The position numbers and the translations under genes were made by a program. From NCBI RefSeq assembly GCF_002233755.1, contig NZ_NIFO01000001.1:186001-250000 (forward strand): 64,000 bases of DNA, written 5' to 3'. This DNA comes from Acinetobacter piscicola (GTDB lineage: Bacteria > Pseudomonadota > Gammaproteobacteria > Pseudomonadales > Moraxellaceae). Positions 56,340 through 64,000 of this stretch are shown here, piece by piece (position 1 is the stretch's first letter; each line of letters begins with the position of its first letter). The notes below the pieces were generated by a model. The model worked only from the letters and a program-made list of their open reading frames with translations. It had not been told where the DNA came from and did no database searches.

Positions 56340-56537
56340 AAAAATGCTTCTTTGATTTAAATTAGTTCAAAAACAACGTGTTTTATTTTATTGAGAAATG
56401 TTGTTATTTCCCATATAAATCTCAAAAAACACTGGAATTCAATTAGACTATTATGCGTTAAGAAAGGTTGAAAGTATTGTCAAATTGGCAATTATTTTTA
56501 GGATTTACCAACTATAATAAAAGGGAGAACCTACATA

Positions 56538-57794
56538 ATGGGTTATCAGAAGATCGTAGTACCTGCGGATGGTAGCAAAATTACCGTGAATGCAGACTTG
56601 TCACTGAATGTTCCAAATCATCCTATCATTCCTTTCATTGAAGGCGATGGCATTGGTGTAGATATTACACCAGCGATGAAAGCTGTAGTTGATGCGGCAG
56701 TTCAAAAAGCATATGGTGGCAAACGTTCGATCGAATGGATGGAAGTCTATTGCGGTGAAAAAGCAGATAAAATTTATGGCACGTATATGCCAGAAGAAAC
56801 GTTTGAAGCACTTCGTGAATTTGTTGTTTCTATTAAAGGTCCATTAACAACACCTGTTGGCGGTGGTATTCGTTCATTGAACGTTGCTTTACGCCAAGAA
56901 CTTGACCTTTATGTATGTGTACGACCAGTACGTTGGTTTGAAGGTGTACCTTCACCTGTTCAACATCCTGAGCTTACTGACATGGTAATTTTCCGTGAAA
57001 ACTCAGAAGATATTTATGCAGGGATTGAATGGAAAGCTGATTCCCCAGAAGCGAAAAAAGTCATCAAATTCCTAAAAGAAGAAATGGGTGTAACTAAAAT
57101 CCGTTTTGAAGATAACTGTGGTATTGGTATCAAACCTGTATCAAAAGAAGGTACGCAACGTTTAGTTCGTAAAGCAATCCAATTTGCAATCGATCATGAT
57201 AAACCGAATGTGACTCTAGTTCACAAAGGTAATATCATGAAATATACCGAAGGTGCATTCAAAGAGTGGGGTTATGAGCTTGCTGTGGATCGCTTTGGTG
57301 GTGAACTGATTGATGGTGGACCTTGGGTTAAAATTAAAAACCCTAAAACAGGTAAAGATATCATTATTAAAGATGTGATTGCCGATGCATTCTTACAACA
57401 AATTTTAATGCGTCCTGCGGATTATTCAGTCATCGCAACACTTAACCTGAATGGTGATTATATTTCTGATGCACTTGCAGCAGAAGTCGGTGGTATTGGT
57501 ATTGCGCCGGGTGCAAATATCGGTGGTGCAATCCAAGTCTATGAAGCAACGCATGGCACAGCACCTAAATATGCAGGGCAAGATAAAGTAAACCCGGGTT
57601 CTATTATTCTTTCTGCTGAAATGATGCTTCGTGATATGGGTTGGAATGAAGCTGCTGATCTGATCATTGAAGGTATTTCAGGTGCGATTGAAGCTAAAAC
57701 CGTAACGTATGACTTTGAACGTTTGATGCCCGGTGCAACATTGCTTCGTTGTTCTGAGTTTGGCCAAGCGATTATTGCGAATATGGATCAATAA
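56538..57794 (+). CDS. icd: NADP-dependent isocitrate dehydrogenase
   Basis: Oxidises isocitrate to 2-oxoglutarate in the TCA cycle. Signatures: [54 protein letters not shown] (with the regulatory Ser in [12 protein letters not shown]), [23 protein letters not shown], and [43 protein letters not shown]. At 418 residues it is the short, dimeric form, distinct from the long monomeric Icd. AAGGGAG lies before the ATG. Confidence 0.97.
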   Translation: MGYQKIVVPADGSKITVNADLSLNVPNHPIIPFIEGDGIGVDITPAMKAVVDAAVQKAYGGKRSIEWMEVYCGEKADKIYGTYMPEETFEALREFVVSIKGPLTTPVGGGIRSLNVALRQELDLYVCVRPVRWFEGVPSPVQHPELTDMVIFRENSEDIYAGIEWKADSPEAKKVIKFLKEEMGVTKIRFEDNCGIGIKPVSKEGTQRLVRKAIQFAIDHDKPNVTLVHKGNIMKYTEGAFKEWGYELAVDRFGGELIDGGPWVKIKNPKTGKDIIIKDVIADAFLQQILMRPADYSVIATLNLNGDYISDALAAEVGGIGIAPGANIGGAIQVYEATHGTAPKYAGQDKVNPGSIILSAEMMLRDMGWNEAADLIIEGISGAIEAKTVTYDFERLMPGATLLRCSEFGQAIIANMDQ

Positions 57795-58268
57795 TTCATT
57801 ATTTAATCATTGCTTAGCTCAGTATTTTAAAACCCGCATTTTTGCGGGTTTTTTATGGTTAATTATTTTGAGTAAGACCCAAGTTCAATAATAGAATATT
57901 GACGATTAAAACTCGTATTCACATGTTTATTTTCAAGATGATGGCTATGAAATATTTTGGAAAAAGAATAGGACAAAGAAGAAGAGCTTCGTTTATTGCT
58001 CTATTTTTATTTTAAATAACAAGAGTATAAGTCTAAGTATATTTAAGTTATTGCTTATTAAATATATTTAAATAAAGTGCCTGGTGATATGTATTTAAAT
58101 ACATGAGTTTGAATATATTGAATGACAAAATCGTGTCAGAAATGGCAAAAAAAGTCATATTTATCCATTTGTGGTAAGTCTTAAAATAGCATGAGATAAA
58201 AACGCTTACGTCAATAGCTATTTTAATCATTAGTTGATATTTTATACGCGCTTACAAGGAGTATAATG
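57795..58268. other. Intergenic region icd-58269
   Basis: Contains the icd terminator, a second weaker stem (GAGC/GCTC followed by ATTTTTATTTT near 57986-58013), and a perfect 16-bp palindrome ATGTATTTAAATACAT at 58089-58104. No gene was found; a small RNA ending near 58013 is possible. Confidence 0.6.
57829..57856 (+). terminator. Terminator after icd
   Basis: AAAACCCGCA / TGCGGGTTTT stem with a short T loop and a T-run. Confidence 0.92.
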
Positions 58269-58622
58269 ATGAAAGCTAGTTTGATGATGTTTGTATTCTT
58301 AGGGATTTCAGTAACCGCAGAAGCGAGTGAAGTTCATAAATGTGTCAATAAGGGTACAGTGACTTATCAATCTAGACCGTGTGCTGGAAAAATTATTCCC
58401 AATCCGCAACAACAATATCAAAAACAACTGACTCAGCGTACAGCGAATCAAGATGTTAAACAGCAGCAAGCGCCAGCTGTTTCTAGTCGTTATTCTCAGC
58501 AGCAACACCTGCAACGTAAGTCAGGTAATGGAACATCAAACGAAATTCCTGATACAGTTGAAGGCAAGAAAAAAAGCATGGCAATTGCACAAGATGCTTA
58601 TAAAATGACTAAAGATCGCTAA
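58269..58622 (+). CDS. Small secreted protein with DUF4124-like N-terminus
   Basis: A 117-residue protein with a signal peptide (MKASLMMFVFLGISVTAEA). The mature start EVHKCVNKGTVTYQSRPCAGK resembles DUF4124 (HKCxxxGxxxYxxxPC), with two Cys likely forming a disulfide. The rest is Gln/Ser-rich and low complexity. AAGGAG lies 7 bases before the ATG at 58269 and 4 before the one at 58266. The function is unknown; probably periplasmic. Confidence 0.78.
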   Translation: MKASLMMFVFLGISVTAEASEVHKCVNKGTVTYQSRPCAGKIIPNPQQQYQKQLTQRTANQDVKQQQAPAVSSRYSQQQHLQRKSGNGTSNEIPDTVEGKKKSMAIAQDAYKMTKDR

Positions 58623-58679
58623 AAATTTCAAAGGTTTATATTCTTCGATGATATAAACCTTTCATTAATATTATGAGTT

Positions 58680-59843
58680 TTAACTAGATTGCTTGAATTG
58701 AGAATAAATAAAGAACTGTAATGTTCCTAAACATAGAACAGCAGAAGCTAGAATAAATTGTTGATGATACGAAATACCCAAATGTTGCAATCCACTAAAA
58801 CAAAGCCCACCGATCAATTGAGTTATGGCAAAAGATAGTGTTGCGATACTCCATAACCTTTTATAGGCAACGCCGTATAGATGCATGATGGTATAAGATG
58901 TTAAAAAGACAACGGCAGGATTCAGTAAACCTGTTAAGAAAGAAGATATATAGGTTAGGATCGGATTAAACTGGAAAATTGCAATTAAAATGGCAAATAC
59001 ATAGACACTATATAATATTTTTAAAGCGGTAAAATTACCGAATTTTCGTGCAAGTATATATGCGCTTATCGCACCTAAAGCACTACCAGAACCATATAAA
59101 ATCCAATTAAAATTAATGTGATAAAGATTTAAGTGTAATGTATTTTTTAAATAATCAATCCAAAACAATGAGTGTGGCACATAGGCAAAAGCGCTAGTTG
59201 CATATACGATTAGTAAACTAAAATACATACCATTAACGGTATTCAATGCATGGGTATTTGAAGGCAGATTACTGAGATGACTTTGAAATATTTTGAGTAA
59301 GTAAGTCAAAATAAGACTGATTAAAAAAGCAAAACCGAATAAAACTAACCATGCCGATTGTGTAGAGATACGGTCTAAATAGGGGAGGAATAAGGTTGCA
59401 AGTAAAACACCTATTCCTATACCACTAAAGCCAATAAAGTTAATGCTTAAGCGTTCTTCAGGAAGACTACATTGAGCAACAATACTGGGTGAGAGAATCA
59501 TCAGTAGTCCACCACTGATGCCTGAAATCACTCGCCAAAATATATACCAAGATTCTGAAAAACCTGAAAATGCACAGCTTAAAAGACTAATGCTACCTGC
59601 ATACGCCGCGCCTAATATAAATTTTGGCATACTTGGGTTTTGTGGCAATTTCATTGCCCAAAAAGCACCGATTAAATAGCCAAGTAAGTTTGCGCTACCA
59701 AGAATACTGGAAAATTGAGTTGTCCATTCATAAGCAAGACGAGTTGTAGGCAATAGTGCCGTATATGAAAAACGCAAGATACCTATACCTAAACACATGC
59801 TAAGACATAGAAATAGGCTAAGCTTGATCTTATTTGAAAACAT
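58680..59843 (-). CDS. MFS transporter, YbfB/YjiJ family
   Basis: A 387-residue membrane protein with about 12 helices. The N-terminal LSLFLCLSMCLGIGILRFSYTALLPTTR and LGYLIGAFWAM match YbfB/YjiJ-type major-facilitator proteins. The charged motif FWRVISGISGGLLMILSPSIVAQ lies in the second loop-helix unit. The substrate is unknown. It is a single gene convergent with the small secreted protein gene. Confidence 0.82.
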   Translation of the reverse strand: MFSNKIKLSLFLCLSMCLGIGILRFSYTALLPTTRLAYEWTTQFSSILGSANLLGYLIGAFWAMKLPQNPSMPKFILGAAYAGSISLLSCAFSGFSESWYIFWRVISGISGGLLMILSPSIVAQCSLPEERLSINFIGFSGIGIGVLLATLFLPYLDRISTQSAWLVLFGFAFLISLILTYLLKIFQSHLSNLPSNTHALNTVNGMYFSLLIVYATSAFAYVPHSLFWIDYLKNTLHLNLYHINFNWILYGSGSALGAISAYILARKFGNFTALKILYSVYVFAILIAIFQFNPILTYISSFLTGLLNPAVVFLTSYTIMHLYGVAYKRLWSIATLSFAITQLIGGLCFSGLQHLGISYHQQFILASAVLCLGTLQFFIYSQFKQSS

Positions 59844-59962
59844 TCAATTCTCGATACTGATGATTTGTGTTTCAGTTAAAAGACCTTAATCAGGATTTGA
59901 ATAAATCACAAATAATGCTCACCATTTATTTTGTGAATATAGAACAGTGAATAAAGCTAAGA

Positions 59963-60544
59963 CTATTCCAAAAGGTTTGCATCGACGGCATCGCCAATTG
60001 TGTAATAGTGACCGCCTGCAACATGATGCAGACTCTTCCATTCAGCAGGCGCTTCATGGTAGTACCAATGTCCATCACGGAAGACTCGATCATCTGCATA
60101 GGCTGCAACGACCTTACCAATAAATAAATCATGAGCCTGCTGATTGTGTGGTTCTGGAATTAATTCACAGATTAACCAAGCAGCGCAGCCTTCAACCACA
60201 GGTAAATCAAAACCTTCAAACTGAAATAGTGGGGTATGGCAGTGTGTTAATTTTTCAGGGTCATTAAACTGACTGATTGAACCAAGTTGTTGTACCAATT
60301 TGAGTTGTTTTAGCGTCGGAACTTGTAGAACGAAATAACCTGATTTTTCAACTAATTTTCGTGTCTTAGTGCTTTTGTCTAAGACCACCGAAACTTTGGC
60401 AGGAATAAGCTCTAGTGCGCATGCCCATGCAGCAGCCATGACATTTTCTTCATGTTCATATTTGGCTGAAACAAGCACTGTTGGGCCATGATTGAGTAGG
60501 CGATATGCTTTAGCGAGTTCTACAGATTTGATATGTGTGTTCAT
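59963..60544 (-). CDS. Flavin reductase-family protein
   Basis: A 193-residue FMN-binding split-barrel protein. The start RLLNHGPTVLVSAKYEHEENVMAAAWACAL and KVSVVLDKSTKTRKLVEKSGYFVLQVP match the flavin-reductase-like domain. It may supply reduced flavin or act as a small flavoprotein oxidoreductase; the partner oxygenase is not nearby. It is divergent from the cystine symporter. Confidence 0.85.
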   Translation of the reverse strand: MNTHIKSVELAKAYRLLNHGPTVLVSAKYEHEENVMAAAWACALELIPAKVSVVLDKSTKTRKLVEKSGYFVLQVPTLKQLKLVQQLGSISQFNDPEKLTHCHTPLFQFEGFDLPVVEGCAAWLICELIPEPHNQQAHDLFIGKVVAAYADDRVFRDGHWYYHEAPAEWKSLHHVAGGHYYTIGDAVDANLLE

Positions 60545-60744
60545 TCAATAACCTAGGCTTTAAAAAACTATAGTCTTTATTTAGAAAAGCTTATTCAATT
60601 TATGCATGAAAGCAATAAGATTTTGTTTTTATTCTTGTTTATAAACAGATAAAAAAACCGCATGTAAATCGTAAAAAATGCTAAAGGCTGTTGAATAATG
60701 ACCAATACGCTTATAATAACCAGATCAAGACTTTTGGAACTCAG

Positions 60745-62136
60745 ATGAATTATCCACTTATTTTGAATATTGTTATATTCATTACCTTAATCATATTGCT
60801 CATGCAAACGAGAAAAACCGACTGGAGTTTGGCGAAAAAAGTTTTTGCAGGTTTATGTCTAGGGGTGGTATTTGGTTTAGGTTTACATTTGGTTTATGGT
60901 ACCAATACTGCAATTTTAGATGAATCTATTCAATGGTTTAACATTGTCGGAAATGGTTATGTCAAACTTTTACAAATGGTGGTTATGCCATTGGTCTTTG
61001 TTTCCATTTTGGGCGCAGTGATTAAACTTCATGATGCTTCATCATTGGGTAAAATCAGTATTTTTAGTATCGGTACATTGCTGATCACTACATTTATTGC
61101 AGCATTGGTGGGTGTATTTGTTACGAATTTATTCGGTTTGAGTGCCGCAGGTTTGGTACAAGGCACACAAGAAACTGCACGACTTGAAGCGATTCAAACA
61201 GATTATATTGGCAAAGTTACTGATTTAAGTGTTCCGAATTTTTTATTGTCTTTTATTCCAACCAATCCTTTTGCTGAACTAACAGGCGCACATTCGACTT
61301 CGATTATTAGTGTGGTGATTTTTGCGACTTTATTGGGTATGGCAGGGATCAACCTGATCAAAACCGATGCTGAGAAAGGACAACGTATTGTTATTGCAAT
61401 TGAAACATTGCAAGCTTGGGTCATGAAGTTGGTACGTTTGGTGATGACATTAACACCCTATGGTGTTTTTGCTTTGATCACTAAAGTTGTTGCAAGCTCT
61501 AAAGTAGCGGATATGGTCAACCTAGGCGGCTTCCTTGTTGCATCATACCTCGGCTTAGCGATTATGTTCTTGGTGCATGCGTTGGTATTACTTCTTGCAG
61601 GTGTAAACCCACTACGTTTCTTTAAAAAGGTTTTGCCTGTACTTACATTTGCATTTACCAGTCGTTCGAGTGCAGCCAGTATTCCGTTAAATATTGAAGC
61701 GCAAACTCGTCGTTTAGGTGTACCTGAATCGATTGCAAGCTTTTCAGCTTCATTTGGTACCACGATTGGTCAAAATGGTTGTGCTGGCTTATATCCTGCG
61801 ATGTTAGCAGTGATGGTTGCACCAACAGTTGGTATTAATCCGCTCGATCCCGTTTGGATTTTGACTTTAGTTTGTGTGGTTACACTCAGTTCTATTGGAG
61901 TGGCAGGTGTCGGTGGTGGAGCAACTTTTGCTGCACTTATCGTGTTACCGATTATGGGTTTGCCTGTAACTTTGGTGGCACTGCTTATTTCAATCGAGCC
62001 GTTAATTGATATGGGACGTACTGCTTTAAATGTAGATGGTTCAATGACCGCAGGTGTTGTGACCAGTCAATTGATGGGGCAAACTGATAAAGCGATTATG
62101 TTAGGTGATGAGAATTTAGAATTATCTAATCGATAA
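60745..62136 (+). CDS. tcyP: L-cystine:cation symporter, TcyP/YdjN-like
   Basis: A dicarboxylate/amino acid:cation symporter (DAACS) of 463 residues and about 8-10 membrane segments. Typical segments: [90 protein letters not shown], and [25 protein letters not shown]. The sequence [11 protein letters not shown] and the spacing place it near TcyP rather than GltP. GGAAC lies 4 bases before the ATG at 60745; the frame begins at 60691. Cystine uptake fits the sulfur theme but there is no direct link. Confidence 0.88.
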   Translation: MNYPLILNIVIFITLIILLMQTRKTDWSLAKKVFAGLCLGVVFGLGLHLVYGTNTAILDESIQWFNIVGNGYVKLLQMVVMPLVFVSILGAVIKLHDASSLGKISIFSIGTLLITTFIAALVGVFVTNLFGLSAAGLVQGTQETARLEAIQTDYIGKVTDLSVPNFLLSFIPTNPFAELTGAHSTSIISVVIFATLLGMAGINLIKTDAEKGQRIVIAIETLQAWVMKLVRLVMTLTPYGVFALITKVVASSKVADMVNLGGFLVASYLGLAIMFLVHALVLLLAGVNPLRFFKKVLPVLTFAFTSRSSAASIPLNIEAQTRRLGVPESIASFSASFGTTIGQNGCAGLYPAMLAVMVAPTVGINPLDPVWILTLVCVVTLSSIGVAGVGGGATFAALIVLPIMGLPVTLVALLISIEPLIDMGRTALNVDGSMTAGVVTSQLMGQTDKAIMLGDENLELSNR

Positions 62137-62191
62137 TTTAATCAAATCAATCACTCAAGTACATAAGACATCATTGTTCGTGGTGTAGTAA

Positions 62192-62242
62192 AAATAAAGT
62201 CAGCAAATTATTCAAACCATGAATAAGAAGCTGACTTTATTT
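62192..62242. terminator. Terminator between convergent tcyP and a small gene
   Basis: A perfect 13-bp stem AAATAAAGTCAGC / GCTGACTTTATTT with a 25-base loop, between genes that converge. Confidence 0.8.
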
Positions 62243-62260
62243 GCTTCTTAACTTCGCTTT

Positions 62261-62578
62261 TTAATCTGCGACTTGGTTACATTCTTTTAACTCAGCAGAG
62301 TTTTTTGTCCAGATTTTCCCCGCAGAGTTTTTATAGAAACTAATTTTTCCTACACGGATCACTAAATTCTGACATGAATCTATAGAAAGTTCTTTTCCCC
62401 ATGGGCCAGTCAAGCGACAGGTAGTCCCATCACATTTCCAAACCACATTTGGACCATTTTCAATCGGTACGGTGACCGTACCAACATGTGATGAGCCAGC
62501 AGTCCAAGTGGTATCGTCTGCTTGAGCCAAAGGAGAGAAAAGCATACAAAAGCTGATGAATAGATGGGGGATTTTCAC
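62261..62578 (-). CDS. Small secreted protein, 105 residues
   Basis: Not recognised. A signal peptide (MKIPHLFISFCMLFSPLAQA) is followed by a beta-rich, 85-residue mature domain with four Cys (WKCDGTTCRLTGPWGK; DSCQNLV; LKECNQ), likely two disulfides. Probably periplasmic. A ribosome site of AGGAG type lies 6 bases before the ATG. It is divergent from phzF. Confidence 0.72.
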   Translation of the reverse strand: MKIPHLFISFCMLFSPLAQADDTTWTAGSSHVGTVTVPIENGPNVVWKCDGTTCRLTGPWGKELSIDSCQNLVIRVGKISFYKNSAGKIWTKNSAELKECNQVAD

Positions 62579-62777
62579 AGATCATCTCCTATTTATTGTT
62601 GCTGTAAGTTTGATTGCTCATCTAAGTTGTCTTAAAAAAGCTTATTCAAAATAAATATTATGTCGATCAATAAAGAAAACTGTTGAATTATTGTTCTGTA
62701 TCCATTTTAAAACAGAGATTGTATCTGTAATCATTTTCAACTTCGCATAGAATAATTAAAAATCAGGAGTTTTGACA

Positions 62778-63608
62778 ATGAAAATGTACCAAGTGGATGC
62801 TTTTACACAACAATTATTTAAAGGTAATCCTGCTGCAGTGCTTGTACTGGATCAATGGCTTGATGATGGTTTGATGCAGAATATTGCCCTAGAAAATAAT
62901 TTAGCTGAAACGGCTTTTGTAAAACGTATTGATGATGAAAATTATCAAATCCGTTGGTTTACTCCAAAAGTAGAAGTCGATTTCTGTGGGCATGCAACTT
63001 TGGCATCGGCTTTTGTGTTATTTAAAGATTTTACCCAAGCGAAAAAGATACAATTTCACGTTAAAGATCTCGGTATTTTCACGATCCATCAAGTAGAAGA
63101 TGGCAAGATTAAAATGAATTTTCCGATTCGAAAAGCTCAAAAACTCACAGATTATCCAAAATTACTTAACCATGTGATTGATAAACCATTCAAAGAAGTT
63201 TATGCCAATGCACAAGCTTTTATTCTCGTCTGTGAGTCTGCTCAAGATGTGATTGATGCAATACCGAATTTCGCTAATATTCAAGCAATTGCAAATGAGC
63301 ATAAAGTGAGTACGGCAATCACGGCAGCATATGAAGACTTAGATGTGACGATTACTGCGGAATCTCACGATTACGATTATGTTGCACGTTATTTTGCACC
63401 ACATAAAGGTATTAACGAAGACCCAGTGACTGGTTCCATGCATACGGGTTTAGCGCCTTTATGGGCGGAAAAGTTAGAAAAAAATCAATTGATTGCGTAT
63501 CAAGCTTCTGAGCGTGGTGGCGAACTTTTTTGTAAGATTGAATCAGAAGATCGTATTGAAATTTCAGGTTATGCAAAGTTGTATATGCAGGCTGAAATTA
63601 TGCTGTAA
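62778..63608 (+). CDS. PhzF-family isomerase/epimerase
   Basis: A 276-residue protein with the double hot-dog fold of PhzF. Signatures: MYQVDAFTQQLFKGNPAAVLVLDQWL, ALENNLAETAFVKR, IRWFTPKVEVDFCGHATLASAFVLF (with the catalytic Glu in LAETAF), ARYFAPHKGINEDPVTGSMHTGLAPLWAEKL. Outside phenazine producers the substrate is unknown. The ATG at 62778 follows AGGAG by 8 bases; a TTG at 62772 is less likely. Followed by a strong terminator. Confidence 0.9.
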   Translation: MKMYQVDAFTQQLFKGNPAAVLVLDQWLDDGLMQNIALENNLAETAFVKRIDDENYQIRWFTPKVEVDFCGHATLASAFVLFKDFTQAKKIQFHVKDLGIFTIHQVEDGKIKMNFPIRKAQKLTDYPKLLNHVIDKPFKEVYANAQAFILVCESAQDVIDAIPNFANIQAIANEHKVSTAITAAYEDLDVTITAESHDYDYVARYFAPHKGINEDPVTGSMHTGLAPLWAEKLEKNQLIAYQASERGGELFCKIESEDRIEISGYAKLYMQAEIML

Positions 63609-63648
63609 ATGTATTCCAAATTTAATAAATATTTCTAATCATTACAAA

Positions 63649-63676
63649 AGCCGTTGAAATAAACGGCTATTTTTTC
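63649..63676 (+). terminator. Terminator after phzF
   Basis: AGCCGTT / AACGGCT stem, 6-base loop, then ATTTTTT. Confidence 0.9.
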
Positions 63677-63758
63677 AAATCTTTACTGTTATTTTATTCA
63701 GGATTTTTTAAGATGATTGTCATATAAATTTTAATATTTCAAAGAATCTGGATTTTTT

Positions 63759-64000
63759 ATGCTCATGCGGTTAACAAAACTCACTTTGTCTTTATGTCTT
63801 ATTAGTAGTATCAGTGCAGGAACTTTTGCACAGACGATTTTAGTAAAGTCTGAACATAATATTGAAGAATACAAGCTTGATAATGGTATGCGAGTTTTAC
63901 TTGCTCCAAACGATAAAGAGAATAAAGTTTTTGTAAATACGGTCTACTTTACAGGTTCATTGAATGATCCGAAAGGTAAAGGGGGCTTAGCGCATTTATT
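63759..64000 (+). CDS. M16-family zinc peptidase, N-terminus only
   Basis: The last 242 bases encode a signal peptide (LTKLTLSLCLISSISAGTFAQ) and then YKLDNGMRVLLAPNDKENKVFVNTVYFTGSLNDPKGKGGLAHL, typical of M16 (insulinase/pitrilysin-like) peptidases. The zinc motif HxxEH should begin at the window edge. The ATG at 63765 is an alternative start. It is probably periplasmic. Confidence 0.85.
   Translation, partial: MLMRLTKLTLSLCLISSISAGTFAQTILVKSEHNIEEYKLDNGMRVLLAPNDKENKVFVNTVYFTGSLNDPKGKGGLAHL

Overview
The window looks like about 64 kb of chromosome from an environmental Acinetobacter (Gammaproteobacteria, Moraxellaceae). This is inferred from three things: A+T-rich coding sequence, the protein sequences themselves, and gene runs I associate with that genus (cysB-cysAWT-sbp next to pabC-mltG-tmk; degP...lepA-lepB-DUF4845-rnc-era-recO-pdxJ; pdxB-epmA). 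No rRNA, CRISPR array, prophage or transposase gene was seen. One tRNA (Asn, GTT) is present. The first and last genes (cysB and an M16 peptidase) run off the ends.

Layout. 1-5.3 kb, minus strand: sulfate uptake (CysB regulator, CysA/W/T ABC transporter, an alpha/beta hydrolase inserted in the operon, and the Sbp binding protein). 5.4-8.5 kb, plus: pabC-mltG-tmk and a hotdog thioesterase. 8.8-12.4 kb: an unknown protein paired with a histone-deacetylase-like hydrolase, then nadB. 12.6-22.9 kb, plus: HtrA protease, a second thioesterase, a GNAT enzyme and the lepA-lepB-DUF4845-rnc-era-lipoprotein-recO-pdxJ-miaE block. 23-36.9 kb: tRNA-Asn, photolyase, SlyD-like FKBP, NDH-2, DD-carboxypeptidase, M61 peptidase, lipoyl synthase, soluble transhydrogenase, an AAC(3)-family acetyltransferase, pdxB and epmA.

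37.0-39.2 kb is the clearest accessory segment. It is a PAAR spike-tip gene overlapping a protein with a caspase-like His/Cys pair, then two related small membrane proteins, the second frameshifted. It reads as an orphan type VI secretion effector/immunity cassette.

39.2-51.6 kb: cca, maeB, a large GGDEF/EAL protein with a degenerate GGDEF site, rsmE, metF, ahcY with a well-matched SAH riboswitch, a DUF4424 protein and a Sel1-repeat protein. 51.7-54.1 kb: a DUF3649-PepSY-DUF3325 iron-related operon with a candidate Fur box. 54.3-64 kb: a carboxymuconolactone-decarboxylase-family gene broken by an in-frame TGA, rluE, icd, an MFS carrier, a flavin reductase, a cystine symporter, phzF and the start of an M16 peptidase.

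How the parts relate: CysB and CysTWA/Sbp feed sulfur assimilation. metF and ahcY belong to the activated-methyl cycle, and the riboswitch would raise AhcY when S-adenosylhomocysteine accumulates. pdxJ and pdxB both serve pyridoxal phosphate synthesis. Intergenic regions carry a family of G/C-rich paired palindromes (three copies and one fragment). The fragment lies at the right edge of the T6SS-like cassette.
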